Shown one piece after another: positions 46,801-57,700 of a stretch of 64,000 bases of DNA. The translations under genes were made by a program, and so were the position numbers. The DNA comes from Asterochloris sp. CNOR1 (Eukaryota; Chlorophyta; Trebouxiophyceae; Trebouxiales; Trebouxiaceae), in assembly GCA_963969365.1 (NCBI GenBank), contig OZ017758.1:62001-126000 (forward strand), in the 5' to 3' direction. The notes beneath the pieces are model-generated. The model searched no databases. It worked only from the letters and a program-made list of their open reading frames with translations, and was not told the DNA's origin. Positions within the stretch are counted from its first letter, which is position 1, and each line of letters begins with the position of its first letter.

Positions 46801-49800
46801 ATGATGGCGGCAATGTGGCGCGCAGGTGCTGCACCTCCGCCCTGCTGTGTTGGTGCGCGGCTTCTGCAGGCAGGCACGCCAGAGCCAGTCAGAGCAGGGA
46901 GATAGTAGCAGCAATGTGCAGCAGCAAGGCCAAAGGGTCTGCGGTCAACCTTTCGGGACCATCCTGGTGCACGAAGTCAGTCTCAAGGGCAGTGGGTCTC
47001 TGCCTGAAGATGTACGCTGTCTCGTCTATCCAATTGGTGTCTGTCATGGCTGGTGTTCTCATGCTGGGATGGAAAGCAGCAGGGGTGTTCAGAGCAACAT
47101 GAGGTGCCTTGTCAGGCACAGCAGGCTGGTGCATTGCAGGAAGATGCAATGCTCAGGCGTGACTGGAGGCCACAGTTGCACATGATATCGCACCTGCTGG
47201 GACATGGCCTGCTTCTGCTGTGTCGTCTGGCAACTCTGCAGGCTCAGCATGCTGCTGCATTGGTGCGTCTTGCCCGCTGTCAGAATGTCCAGCCTCCAGC
47301 TCCTGGAGTGAGGCCAGCAGCAGGTTGAGTAGCAGCGAGCAAGTAACAGGCTGCCTCAAGCGCTGCCCAGCTGAAGGTCAAACAGTCTGAACCATTTCAG
47401 GCAAGCCTGCGGACCAATGAGGTGACAAGCTTCCCTGAAACATGAGCAGCAGCTCTGCTTGCCACCCCCCTTCTCCCCCCCCCTGCTACAGCCAACCAGG
47501 ATGAAGTCCAGAATGGCGCTGCGTCGTCTGACACTCGCTGCACAAGAACCGTACTGAGGTCCTGCTGGCGCCCACCTGTGTTTGAGGTCTTGCGGGGCAG
47601 CTGTGGCGGGCCGTTGCTCACCAGAGCCCACAGCTGTGGGCTTGTAGGGAGAAGCTGCGCAAACCCCACCTGTATGAAGTCCAGCAGGGCGGCCTTGTCG
47701 GCCCGCTCCTCCTGAAGCTGCTGGGCCAGCTCCACATTCTCAGCCCGCAGCTGCCGCTCTTGGTCCCTGGCAGCCACGAGCTCTGAGCGCAGCTGGTGCT
47801 GCTGAGCCTCCTGCGCTGCGGCCGCCTCGCGGTCGGCCGCGCTGCTGAGCCGCACCTCTTGGCGGGCCACCCTCAGCTGCCTGCAGTGAAGGACATGGGG
47901 GAAGGTGGGCATGACAACACAATCAAGGGGCCGGGTCCTCATTCTCACCCCGCAGCTGCTGCCCCTGCTCTCTGGCAGCCACGCCTGCCTGGTGCTGCTC
48001 AGCGCGCTGACCTTGCCAGCTCGACGCCTGCTCGTTCCAGCCCCCTGCATGTCAGGCGGGTGCCAGGTCAAGCTGAACCGCCCCTGCTGGCAGCGGGGGT
48101 TGTCCATCCCAACAGGGCTGTGTGGTTTTGGGGCTGGACAACACCTGCTGCCAGCGGGGGCCTTTTGGCATGACCTGGCAGCCACCTGACATGCAGGGGC
48201 TGCCCCGCCATGCTGCCCTGCCGTGTGATCAGGGAGGACAGGATTTCAGCCCACCTTGCCAGCTCGTCACACTTCTCCGTCTTGCCCACCAGCGCCCGCC
48301 GCATGCGCGTGAGCTCCACCAGCACCTGCGCGCTGCTCATGCCGGCGCGCTGGGCCTGGTCCCCCAGCGTGGCGCGCAGGTCGCCAGCCTCAGCAGTGGC
48401 CACCTCCAGCTGGGCGCCCTGCAGGCCAAAGGTGTTCTTTCAAGGCGCCAGCATGCCGAGGGCACTTTTCTTGGGCAGAGCAGGGTATGCCAGCTGGCGT
48501 TGTGCAGCCAGACCCACCAGCCTCCCCAGCCGCCACCTGCTGCTGGGTGCCCTGAAGAACTGCCAGGCAGAGTTGTGTGGTGGGGCCTCGATAAGCGCCT
48601 GGGGCAGGCGCGGATATGTTGAGGTGGGACACCCCTGCAGTACAGCCCAGGGGCATCACTGCCAGGTTGCATGCCTCTGCAGTGGCTACCTGTAAGATAT
48701 AATGTACTGGCAGGAACATCACATATGCATGACCAATGTTACGCGACATTTTCAGAATGAGAGTGACAATGGCGGACACCTGCAGCTCTCTTCTCTGCAG
48801 GCAGAGGCGAGGACATGCCTGTCTTTAAGGCCTGGCTCATTGGTGCAGAGCATGGCATGCAACCTTGGCAGAGCTGACTCCTTTGAAGCGGCCACCTGCA
48901 GCTCAATCACTATCTGTAGGCAAAGAAGAGGACATGCCTGTGTCTTGAGGGTCCTTGACTGCGACATGAGCAACCTTTGGCAGAGGTGACTGCCCTCAGA
49001 GAAGGCCACCTTCTGCACAGGCACCAGACAGAGTTGCGCGCCAGGGCCAGGACAGCTCCTTCCTGCTGCAGCAGTTGCTGCTGCAGCACAGCCAAGGGGC
49101 ATCAGAGCCAGCTCCGCTGCCTCTGCACTGGCCACCTGAAGCCCCAAGTTCAACATCTTGGATCCCCCTGTGCCCTGGAGGTAGGGCTTACTGTGCGTCT
49201 CAGGGCAGGGACCAGGGGAGTGGCAGCCAGGGCCGTAGCCTGGCACTGCAGTGCATTGCTGTCACTGATGATACCTGTTCAGCATGAACAGGTGTACAGC
49301 GTTGTGTCTGCTGCAGCAGCCACTCCCCAACCCCCACAGCTGCACCCCACAGGCGTTGATCTGTGCGTCCTGAGCCTGGCAGTACAACGCATTCCGGTTG
49401 TGGACAGCTGTTCACAGCAGGAATGCATGAGCCTGATGCCCCGTACCTGCTACAGCAGCCGCTGCCTGACCCTCACAGATGTACCCCTCAGATGCTCTCC
49501 TGCGCATCCTGAGCATGCAGCAGATGCTTCCTGTGCCTCAGATGCCATGATTCCCTCAGCCGCCATTCCCAGATTCCTGCAGCGGCTGCGGCCTGAGGCC
49601 TGCGCAGTCGTCCTTCCGCTGAACAGCCCCAGGTTGCAGTGCACCCCCGCTGCTGCCAGCACTGCGGATCTCACCCGCAAGAGCACCGTTCTGGACACGA
49701 TCCCTGCCACTCCTGTGCCTGTCGCAGCTGCCGCATCAGCCGTAGCTTCACCCCAGAGCCATTGGTCTGTGTCGGGCCTTGCCCCGTCACTGCTGCTCTG

Positions 49801-50686
49801 TCATGGGCTGTTCGCAGCACGCAGCTTCAGGAGGAGTTTGCTGGCCGCCCTGCCACTACTCTGACCTTCAACCACTCTTCTGCGGCACCCTGCCCCTGAC
49901 CTGCCTGCAGGTAATCTGAAAGCAGATGCAGGAGCACTGACCTGCTGCTCCTGCATCGCCTGGACCTCCAGCAGCTGCTGCCTGAGACCAGAGCACTCGT
50001 CCTCCAGCTGCAGAGCCCTCAGCTGCGCTGCGCCCCCGCTGCTCCGCGCGAAGCGGATCTCCAGCTTGCTGCAGCGCTGCTCGGCTGCCGACTGGGCTGC
50101 CTGAGCCTCTGCAAGCCGGACCGTCAGCTTCTGAGACTTCACTGTAGCCCCCTCAGCCTCCTGCAGAAAGACAGGCACCTGTGTGTACCCACCCAATGTA
50201 ATCAAGAAATGAGAAGCTACCCAGCTGCTCACGCCACGTGCTATACCCAAGTCCAGACAGAGGGGCATCTCTGTAGACCAGGCTGCATGGCACACATCCA
50301 GGCAGAGGGCACCCATCAAAACCCACAATGCTGCCGCTCCCAACGACCTCCTGCTGAGGAGCAGTCCTAGGGGCTCCTTGGCAGCGACTGATTGCACAGC
50401 AGCTTTGCTCAAAATTAGCTCACCTTCTGAGCATGCGCCAGTGCTGCCCGCAGCTGGCGATTCACGGCTGCAAGCTCCAGAGTGTGCGCCTCAGCATCCA
50501 GAGCCCACTTCTCCAGCTGCACACACACCCACATGTGCTTGCTGACATGTGCTGCATTCATGCCAGATGCAGTCATGTCTCAGAAACCCTGACCTTATTC
50601 ATCTGATGTTCCGCATGGCTGTCCGCCTTATGCTGTCTGGCTGCCTGTGCTATCAAATGGGCTGGCATGCCATTCATCGCAGGCAT
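42676..50686 (-). CDS. Coiled-coil protein, unknown function
   Basis: Twelve exons in phase, read leftward: 50686-50594, 50516-50424, 50160-49942, 48418-48255, 47880-47670, 47350-47194, 46661-46366, 45901-45715, 44664-44468, 44254-44144, 43669-43258, 42842-42676. The 2307 nt encode 768 aa starting MPAMNGMPAH. Most exons are heptad-rich: LEKWALDAEAHTLELAAVNRQL, AEQRCSKLEIRFAR, LRAENVELAQQLQEERADK, LVATLQAQLQQLQQAML, RLAEAQRE. There is no motor, kinase or membrane segment. The C-terminal 190 residues are Ser/Gln-rich and disordered, then a final short coil LQQQLSDLQQSYKQMRAKW and Ser/Arg tail. A cytoskeletal or basal-body scaffold would be typical for this build, but nothing specific supports it. 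Its introns hold the youngest junction duplications of the window. Confidence 0.78.
43813..43841 (+). repeat. (TG)n microsatellite
   Basis: About 14 TG dinucleotides in an intron of the coiled-coil gene. Confidence 0.9.
44630..44930 (-). repeat. Five-copy 62-63 bp array of the exon-9 acceptor (125-bp higher order)
   Basis: GGCTGAGCAG recurs at 44641, 44704, 44766, 44829 and 44891, spacing 63, 62, 63, 62. Copies alternate between two types (GGAGACCCACGCG and CAGATCCATGTG), so the basic duplicated unit is about 125 bp made of two older halves. The copy at 44641 belongs to the real exon (start 44664, ERVGLLLSQQAA). The others repeat acceptor and first codons; one has an in-frame TAG. Confidence 0.9.
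46615..46913 (-). repeat. Three-copy 101-bp tandem repeat spanning the exon-7 acceptor
   Basis: CAGGTGCTGC recurs at 46621, 46722 and 46823, exactly 101 bp apart, with few differences between units. Each unit holds the minus-strand acceptor CCTGCAG (CAG at 46664-46662, 46765-46763, 46866-46864) and the first codons EAAHQHSRAEVQHLRA. Only the leftmost copy leads into the rest of the exon. Confidence 0.92.
47485..47520 (-). repeat. Copy of the exon-5 end
   Basis: GGATGAAGTCCAGAATGGCGCTGCG resembles the true exon end TGTATGAAGTCCAGCAGGGCGGCC at 47670-47693 (plus-strand reading). The donor is lost. Confidence 0.55.
48660..49145 (-). repeat. Four decayed copies of the exon-4 start
   Basis: Real exon 4 (start 48418) reads LEVATAEAGDLRATL. 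Minus-strand copies near 48694, 48897, 49012 and 49134 read VATAEACNLAVMPL, VAASKESALPRLHA, VAFSEGSHLCQRL and VASAEAAELALMPL, each after an AG. Two share long flanks (GGACATGCCTGT..TT), showing later rounds of duplication. Confidence 0.7.
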
Positions 50687-51239
50687 TGTTGATTTCCAGC
50701 GAGAAGGTGAGTGCGGCAAGAAGACAAAAGCTTGATCCCTTTCGAAGGATCAATACTTTAAAGGACCATGCTTGTTAAGTACCGTCAGACCACAAGAGGC
50801 AAGGGTGAGGTTGTGACTGTTGCACCAGTCTGGTGACAAGGATGTTTGAAAAATCCAACTGCCCTGATCCCTAAACCTGCTCATGCAGCTGCTCATGCAG
50901 AGCTCCTGATACAGCTGTGACCATGCACACTGACACACTGTGTGCACTCAAGCACACCTCGTGTCCATGGCTGCATGCTTACAGCTGTGTCTGCTGGCTT
51001 GGCTGCTGCACCGCATTGCCCATGTAACCCCCACAGGCTGTGAGGGCCTGCAGGTGGAGTGGCCTGCTGCAGGAGGAGTGGCATCTCCGTCAAGCACATG
51101 CGTGCAGAGTGCTGCCTGCATCAGCCGCCGCCAGCCTTGTGCCAGCAATGTGAGCTTGCACTGGGCACAGCGACCCCTAGGGCCTGACACTTCAGACTTA
51201 GGCCTAACACTTCAGAGGGGCATGTTCTCAGGGGACACG
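50687..51239. other. Upstream region of the coiled-coil gene
   Basis: This holds the promoter of the leftward coiled-coil gene. I see no gene in it; the P450 remnant begins at its right edge. Confidence 0.45.
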
Positions 51240-51625
51240 CGTTCCTCAGCAAGCCAGCTCCTGCAGTGGCTCCTACAAGCTGCCAGCCATGGCAGCGCTG
51301 TCTCAGCTTCACGCAGATCAGAAGGTGAATTTCAGGAGGCCTGAGTCAGAATAACTTCTGAGTAATCCCAGTTTGTTGCTTGAGAAGCGAACTCGCCCAT
51401 TCAAGTAGGCTGCCAAGTAGAGGCGCTGCAGCGCCTTGCTTTCTGCATACAATGTGGGACCAGACCGGCAATTAACAGTTGTTCAGCCTGGTATAGTGCC
51501 TCCACACTCCATTGGCATGCTGTGCAAGTCATAGCAGCGCTTCTTGGTCTGCATGTGTAGCCAATTAGCTCTATAAAGGACACTCACCAGCATGATCAGG
51601 ATGTAGACCAGGCTTGGAAGACCTC
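51240..51625 (-). pseudogene. Remnant of a cytochrome P450 5' end
   Basis: On the minus strand the frame SLVYILIMLVSVLYRANW then MQTKKRCYDLHSMP matches the N-terminal anchor exon of the intact-looking P450 at 61838-61733 (RRQTKKRCYDLHSMPG). Its splice donor is destroyed (CCAATGGAG in place of CCAGGTACAC). Further left, pieces of its second exon (about 51405-51450, AAGGCGCTGCAGCGCC) and the start of the third (about 51245-51300) are recognisable but broken. The rest of the gene is absent. It belongs to the left copy of the segmental duplication. Confidence 0.75.
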
Positions 51626-51756
51626 CTTACTCTCTGCTCGGGCTCCTCCTCGGGGGTCTGACCCCTTTGAATTAAAGGGGCTACTGCAAAATTCCGGATC
51701 CTGAATTTACGAAAGGTGCTCTTCAGTGGCATGCGTATCGCCGCCTTCAGTGGGCA

Positions 51757-53476
51757 ATGTACCACCCAGCTAACTTCACACCACCAGCGAGGGTGCGGCA
51801 GGAGGTCCTCTTTCGGAATGAGGACCGTTGGCAAATCCAGGTGGGTTGCAAAGTTGCATGCAAACGCTGCACATCTGGGCTGCAGCTGCTTCAAACAGCA
51901 TTGGCTGTACTTGCAAGGCCCTGTTGCAGGCGCCGGTAGTGTGGACAGAGCCAAACAAGCTGACGCAAGAGCAGGCTGCAGCCTTTTTCCATGACAAAGG
52001 CCTCAGCGAAAGCCGCCATGCATGGCAAGCAGTCCTCATCAGCTGCCTGGCCCACCTGGCCGTTTTCAGCTTGTGCCACCACAGTCGTCTGGCCAGCCGC
52101 CTGGTAGTGCCACAGAAGAGGGCACTGCACTGGAGCCAGCGTGCATTGAAGGGCGGCGAATGGCATCGTAACAGCTTCAGGTAGGCAGGTTTAGCTGAAG
52201 TTCTGGAAGTGTCACCCTAACAAGGCAAGCTAATGCCGTGCCTGGCAGTCTGCAGATTGCAGCTGCTGCCAGTGCATAATGTGCCAACGTAATGTTGCAG
52301 CTCCAAGATGGCTGTGCACGTGGTGCCCAGTGCAAGGTTGAAGTGCAATCTGTGCAACAAACACAGGGTGCCAGAGTCGACATATTAGGCGTCATCGACC
52401 AAACGGTCGTTCCCTAATTTGAGGAAAGCTGCAACAGCGAGATTGCTGCATTCTGCAGGTTGCTTGTTGTGCTTGGCACACACCCAGCCGGCCTCAGCCC
52501 AGTGGCACTTTGGCTACAGTTGTCGATGAGGTTGCCCCATCGGTGCTGCTAGGCTTCCTGCTATCAGACACCTCGCTCATGGTCGCTCTGCGCCCCTTGC
52601 GCTGTGCTCATAACATGCTGCACCACCTCATTTTCGGAGCTCTCATCACCTTCCACCTCTGCAACGGCTGTGTCTTCCAGTTGCACTACCTCTGGCTTTC
52701 CCTGGGGGACGTTGTGGTGCCTTTTGTGCAGCTGAGGTGAGCAGTCTGAAACATGGCTAAGGCAACCTGCAGTGCTGATGCATTCACGTCGCATCATGAT
52801 GCATCATGGGGACATATGTCCCTTACCATCCTGAACCCATGGCCGTCTGCGATATGCTGACGAATTGGCCTGTAACATGAAAGACCTGGACGCTTGCAGG
52901 TGGCACCTGTCTGTGACCAAAAACAAGGGCACATGTCTTTACGACCTGACTCTGGTGGCGCTTTGGGCTGCTTTTGGAATATCACGCCCAATCACCATGT
53001 TGCTGGGGCTCAAGGCCACCTGGAGTCTGCTTTGGTGAGTACGCTGGCTTGCACCAAAGCTGCAAACTGCCAAGCACATCAGCAGTCGAGCGCAAAGTGT
53101 CAAGAGTGCCTTGAAGCTGGCAACTGACAGTGTCGCTCATCTACAAGGTATGTGTCAAGCCTCAACCTGAGGTCCTCGCACTATGTTGCCCGCTCTGGTT
53201 GCCATTGTAATGTTGTGCTCATGGTTCATCTGCAGGAAAGTCCACATTCCCGCTGTGCCCATCAACCACATATCCCAGTATGTAATGTGGTGTGTCCTAG
53301 TGGCTGGCTACCTTCTCAACCTCTTCTGGTTTTGGAAAATGCCTAGCCTGGTGTGCCGTGTGCAAGCTGCTTATACAGTGCCTGGACTTACACATGTGTA
53401 CAAGATGGGCATACTTGCCCAAATGAGTTGGTCTGCCAGCTCAGTCCCTTTAAGGGCTCTCCCCAATTTTGCCTAG
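51757..53476 (+). CDS. TLC-domain (TRAM/LAG1/CLN8-like) multi-pass membrane protein, copy 1
   Basis: Probable exons: 51757-51840, 51930-52180, about 52459-52736, 52900-53034, 53236-53476 (TAG). Hydrophobic segments with TLC character: AVLISCLAHLAVFSLC; VLLGFLLSDTSLMVALRP then HNMLHHLIFGALITFHLCNG with the His-His pair typical of TLC domains; LVALWAAFGISRPITMLLGL; VMWCVLVAGYLLNLFWFW. TLC proteins include ceramide synthases and lipid sensors of the ER; without the full Lag1 motif a synthase activity cannot be claimed. Exon 2 ends in phase 2, but exon 3 is open only from phase 0, so this junction is unresolved. Compared with copy 2, exon 3 is 2 nt shorter near 52518, which may mean a frameshift. 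The C-terminus is 17 residues longer than in copy 2. Confidence 0.65.
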
Positions 53477-54711
53477 GTATACTGTAGTGCTTCCTGTCTT
53501 GCTTGCTTTGGCATCCCAGCCTGGGCTCATGTTGGGCCCCATTGGCTCCCTTCTCTGCGACAAGCCCAGATTTGCCTTGGGTACTGTGCAGCGCACTCCT
53601 CCCCTCTCTCACAACCCAACTCAAAGTGCTAGAGTTCAGTCCCAGTCTCTGCACTTGACATGTGCAATCTTGTGGCCCCTTTCACTCTAGAGTGCACCTG
53701 TACTGACGCTCACCCGCTTCAAACAAAGTCTTTTTAGCTTCGTATGAGCTTCTCAGCATGAGCCCTATCTTCCCAAGCCTTTGGTTTGCCAGTCTGTAGC
53801 AGTGCATTGCCTGCAAGCCAGGGTCAGGCACAGACACTGCCCTGCCTCCTTTTGAGTTCTGTCCTTAAGTTTGGTTCTGGTTGTAACAAGCATTTGCAAA
53901 GGAGGCCCCTCTGCCAGAGGCATCACCTCTATATGCCCACTCTTATATATAAGGTATGTATGAGCCTGTCACTCTGGAGTGAAAGCTTTCACACCTGCCA
54001 CCGCGGACAACAGTTCTAAAGCGTCAAACAAAACCAAAGCTTGCCGGGCATCTTTGGTGGCAAATACATCTGCCAGCTGCGACCACTCAACACCGACACC
54101 ACCTCATCTGATTAGTACAGACATGTGCACAGTGTTGTTGCTGATTTCATTGATTCAGCTGAGTTGTTCTGGGACTTGCATAGCAGAGGGCATAGGCACT
54201 AAACCACTTGGCCTGCGAAAATCAGCTGGAACAGCTGGAGCTAGCTAGCTATAGAGCGTGGCCTGACAGACAGCAGCAGGGTGAATAGGTCACAGAGCAG
54301 ACACAGTATTTGACACGTCGACAAGTCCTGCTGCAGCTCACGTACGCCAGAAATGCCAACAGCTGATTCGGACAGGGACTCAAAAATTCTGTGTGGTCTG
54401 TACAGAGACACTGGTAGAGGTGCATGGAAGGTTTACCTGACTAGGCTGAGCGGGGCATGATGTGGAGGTGCAATGCCTCTTTTGGCTGCAGCGTGACCTG
54501 CGGGGTAGCACTGAGGAGCTAACATGCGAGCAAGCTGCTCATTCTCACTTGCCAGACACATGGCAAGGCAGCTGCACAGCAAGCTGCAGTGCCCACTCCT
54601 TGAGGTTTGCATTCCAAAACAGCTGCCCCACCCCATGCGTGAGCAACAGACAACCTGCAACATGCATGCAACATATGTGAGCAAGCAAGACCCACTAAGC
54701 TGCATCTGATC
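53477..54711. other. Convergent intergenic region
   Basis: This lies between the TLC copy 1 stop (+) and the P450 stop (-). It contains only short ORFs without family features. A decayed TLC-related or UTR origin is possible but not visible. Confidence 0.45.
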
Positions 54712-57700
54712 TCATACCACCAAGCATGCCCTCTGCTCAGGAGCCAGCATGACAGTGCAAGTGGACTGGCCAAGCTTCCTGAGCCTCCCAGTGACCCACA
54801 TGGCCAACAAAGGGCCAAAGCCAACATTAGAACTTCCACCTAACATCGGCAGAAGAATGCAGCTCAAGCATACCCTGATGACATTGGTGTCCTGGAACCA
54901 GCCCCCCCTGCTGCAACACATCCACAGCGCAATCCCACTCACTCTGATGACCTCATTGTCACGGAACCAGTCGTCCCTGTTTTGGGTGCTGTCAGCCGGC
55001 GCCACCCGGAAACGTGAGATCAGGGAGGCCAACACCGCCCGCGCCTCAACAATGGCCACCTGCTGCCCCACGCAGTTCCTGCAGGGGCCCACAGTCTGTC
55101 AGCTGAATGGGGCTGACCCAAACACTTGGGGTTGCCCCTCTAGACTTCATCAAATGGGACTGCCACCTCTGATGGGCTGCAAGAGTTTAGGCGACAACAC
55201 CAGATGGTACTGGGTAGAGACTGTAGCATTTGGCTAATTGGCGCTGTATTGTCACACAGGCTCGTGCTGGATCCACTCCAGAGTGCTCAGCGCACCTTTG
55301 GCCTAAGCTGAAGGGAGCCCAGCTGGTGCTGAGACTCTGCTTGTTGCCTGCTGGGGTTGCATTGAGGAATCCTGCAGCCAGAGGAGGTTGAGCAGATTAG
55401 GCCAGTGCCAAAACGCCACAGGCTACAGGTTACAACCACAAAGCAGGCCAAGCATACTGGCTCAAGGATAGACTTCCCCTCAGATTGAGAGGCTGCTGAG
55501 CAGGACTGAACGGTGCGGAAGACTGCAGAGCTGCAAGCAGCAGGAAGCAGTCACTGCACAGCCACTTCCAAAGGTACCTTCATATGTGTCAGCAACTTGG
55601 AAGAAGGTGGCACGAGATACTTCAGATGCATCATGCCTGTGGGCTCACGTGGGTCAGCTGACGCATCGCAAGGCGTAGCCTCAAAGCGCTGGCCAGAAGT
55701 CCTCAGCCCGAGTGTAGTTGTAAGGGCCATGATGCAGCAGGTACGCTGAGAAGATGAGGGGCGTCCCCTTGGGCAGCCTGTAGCCGCCCACCACCATGTC
55801 ACGGTCCAGCTGTCTGCAAAGCACATTTCCAGACATCGCAGCCTATTTCAAGCACGGTACATGGACCTGCATCTGCGCTCTGCGTCCTTGAGCACATTTA
55901 TCCTGTGTCCTGCAAGAAACACAAACTTCAACAGCCGCACACTAGCTCAAGCATGCTGGCAGCGCCTGCTGCTGCTCTCTCAACGGAACAGAAACCTACT
56001 TGAGGGAAGACAAAGCAACCATGGCAAAGCAATTGGCGCTGCAGCCCAGTCTAAACACATGGGTTGGAGCTGTGGACCCATGAACGGGATCTGGCAAGAA
56101 GCCTGGCATTTGTCAAGCAGGCCCACATACACCCTGTGGGTGATGCAAATGGGTGGCTGACAATTCATCTTGTACATCGCTCCTCATTCAGCCTGATCCA
56201 CACAACCTGATGTGGGCTGGGTCATGTGCAAGCCACTGGAACAGGCCTACATGGCTCACATATACATGGCCTATGCCTGTAGGACTGCCTTCAAACAGAC
56301 CCACACCTGTTCTCAGGCTGCACTTTCGTGATTGGCTTCAAGAGTAGAGATGCCGACTGTACTGGTGTGACATTTCTCGCACCTGGACACCATGGGAATG
56401 GTGGGGTGCAGGCGCATAGCCTCCTTGAGGCAGGCGCATAGGAAGGTGAGCTTGCTCAGGTCGGCATACTGCAGAGCTCGAGGCTTGGGGCGCTCAGGTG
56501 TCACCAGCAGTCCCGCGGCGTCAAGCTCAGCCTCCAACTTGTCCTGCAGGCACACACCAATTGATTGCAATCAGCTCACATGCCACAGAAGTCCTCTGTC
56601 ATGTCGGGCGCAGCCTCCAGTTTGACCTTCAGGCCCATAGCGCGTCAAAAAGCTGCTGTTGCTGGTTCAAGACTTTGCTGCTAGAAAGAAGCAGGCCTGG
56701 CAGCATTGGGGTTAGGAGCAGTGTCTTGGCTTGACCTACAGCTCATTCTGCGGGCAGGCAGGAGCAGAGGGCCAAAGGCCAAGCTTGTCCATAATGGCAT
56801 CCTTAAGCTTAAAGCCTGGAGGTGGCAGCATCAGATCTCACCAGCAGTCCTGCTGCATGAACTGCAGGGTTCAGTTGTCCTTGCAGACACACAACAGTAT
56901 TGGACAGGCAGCGCAGCAGCAGCGCAGGTGGTGTAAGCAGCCTCTGAGTCCAGCCAGTGCTGCAGGTGGGCGTTGATCATGAAAGCAGCTATAACTGCAT
57001 TCCAGGTCTGGCCACAATGATCTATGCCTGGTAATGTACAGGTGCACTGCTCAGGAGGTGCTGAGGAGGCTGTATCGCACTGCCCAGAAGATGCTGAGGA
57101 GGCTGTGCTGTGCTGCTGCTGCCCCAATAAAAGCTTTTTGAGACATCCCTGTGATCGCACCTGTTGTGGTCCTGCTGCAATACTCCTTGAGCTCTGTGAT
57201 TACCTTGGTTTTCTTCTTGAGAGGATTAGCAGGCCACTGAGGCTGCTGCCAGGGTGGCCTGCCTGGCTTACCTGCACGACGTCGCCTGCTCTAGAGAAGC
57301 CCTAAAAGGGGCTGGCCATGACACTGCAGCTGCGTGTGGCTTGCCTGCACATCAGGATGCGTGGCCAGCTCCAGGAGGGCAAATGAGATGGTGTGAGAGG
57401 TAGTCTCAAACCCGGCGCCAAACACCAGGTTCAGGTTGGCCAGCAGGTCGCCGTCATTCATGGGCCCACCTGCAGACCACAGAGCACACAGTATTGCAGG
57501 TAGCAAAGCAGCTGTCCATCGACATGATGCATGCTATTCCAAGGCATGCGTGTATCAGAATGAGCCACTGGGACTGCCTTGTTAATATGTGAATGCTTTG
57601 AGGCGGCCGCATGTGCATGATGTGGCCACCCACACCTGTCAGATAGAAAGTGTACCGCCTGAATGCCCCGGCAGAGCACTGCCAGCAGCTGCACAGCATC

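Larger units (their letters stand above)
51240..53480 (+). repeat. Left copy of segmental duplication (P450 5' end + TLC gene)
   Basis: Collinear with 61450-63800. P450-derived non-coding and exon sequence is followed by a TLC gene in the same orientation, with exon-level nucleotide similarity and shared intron positions. The intervening P450 body is missing from this copy. Confidence 0.8.

Noticed and set aside
44630-46913. CRISPR-like regular repeats
   Set aside because: Units are contiguous tandem copies with exon and acceptor sequence, without unique spacers, in a eukaryotic intron.
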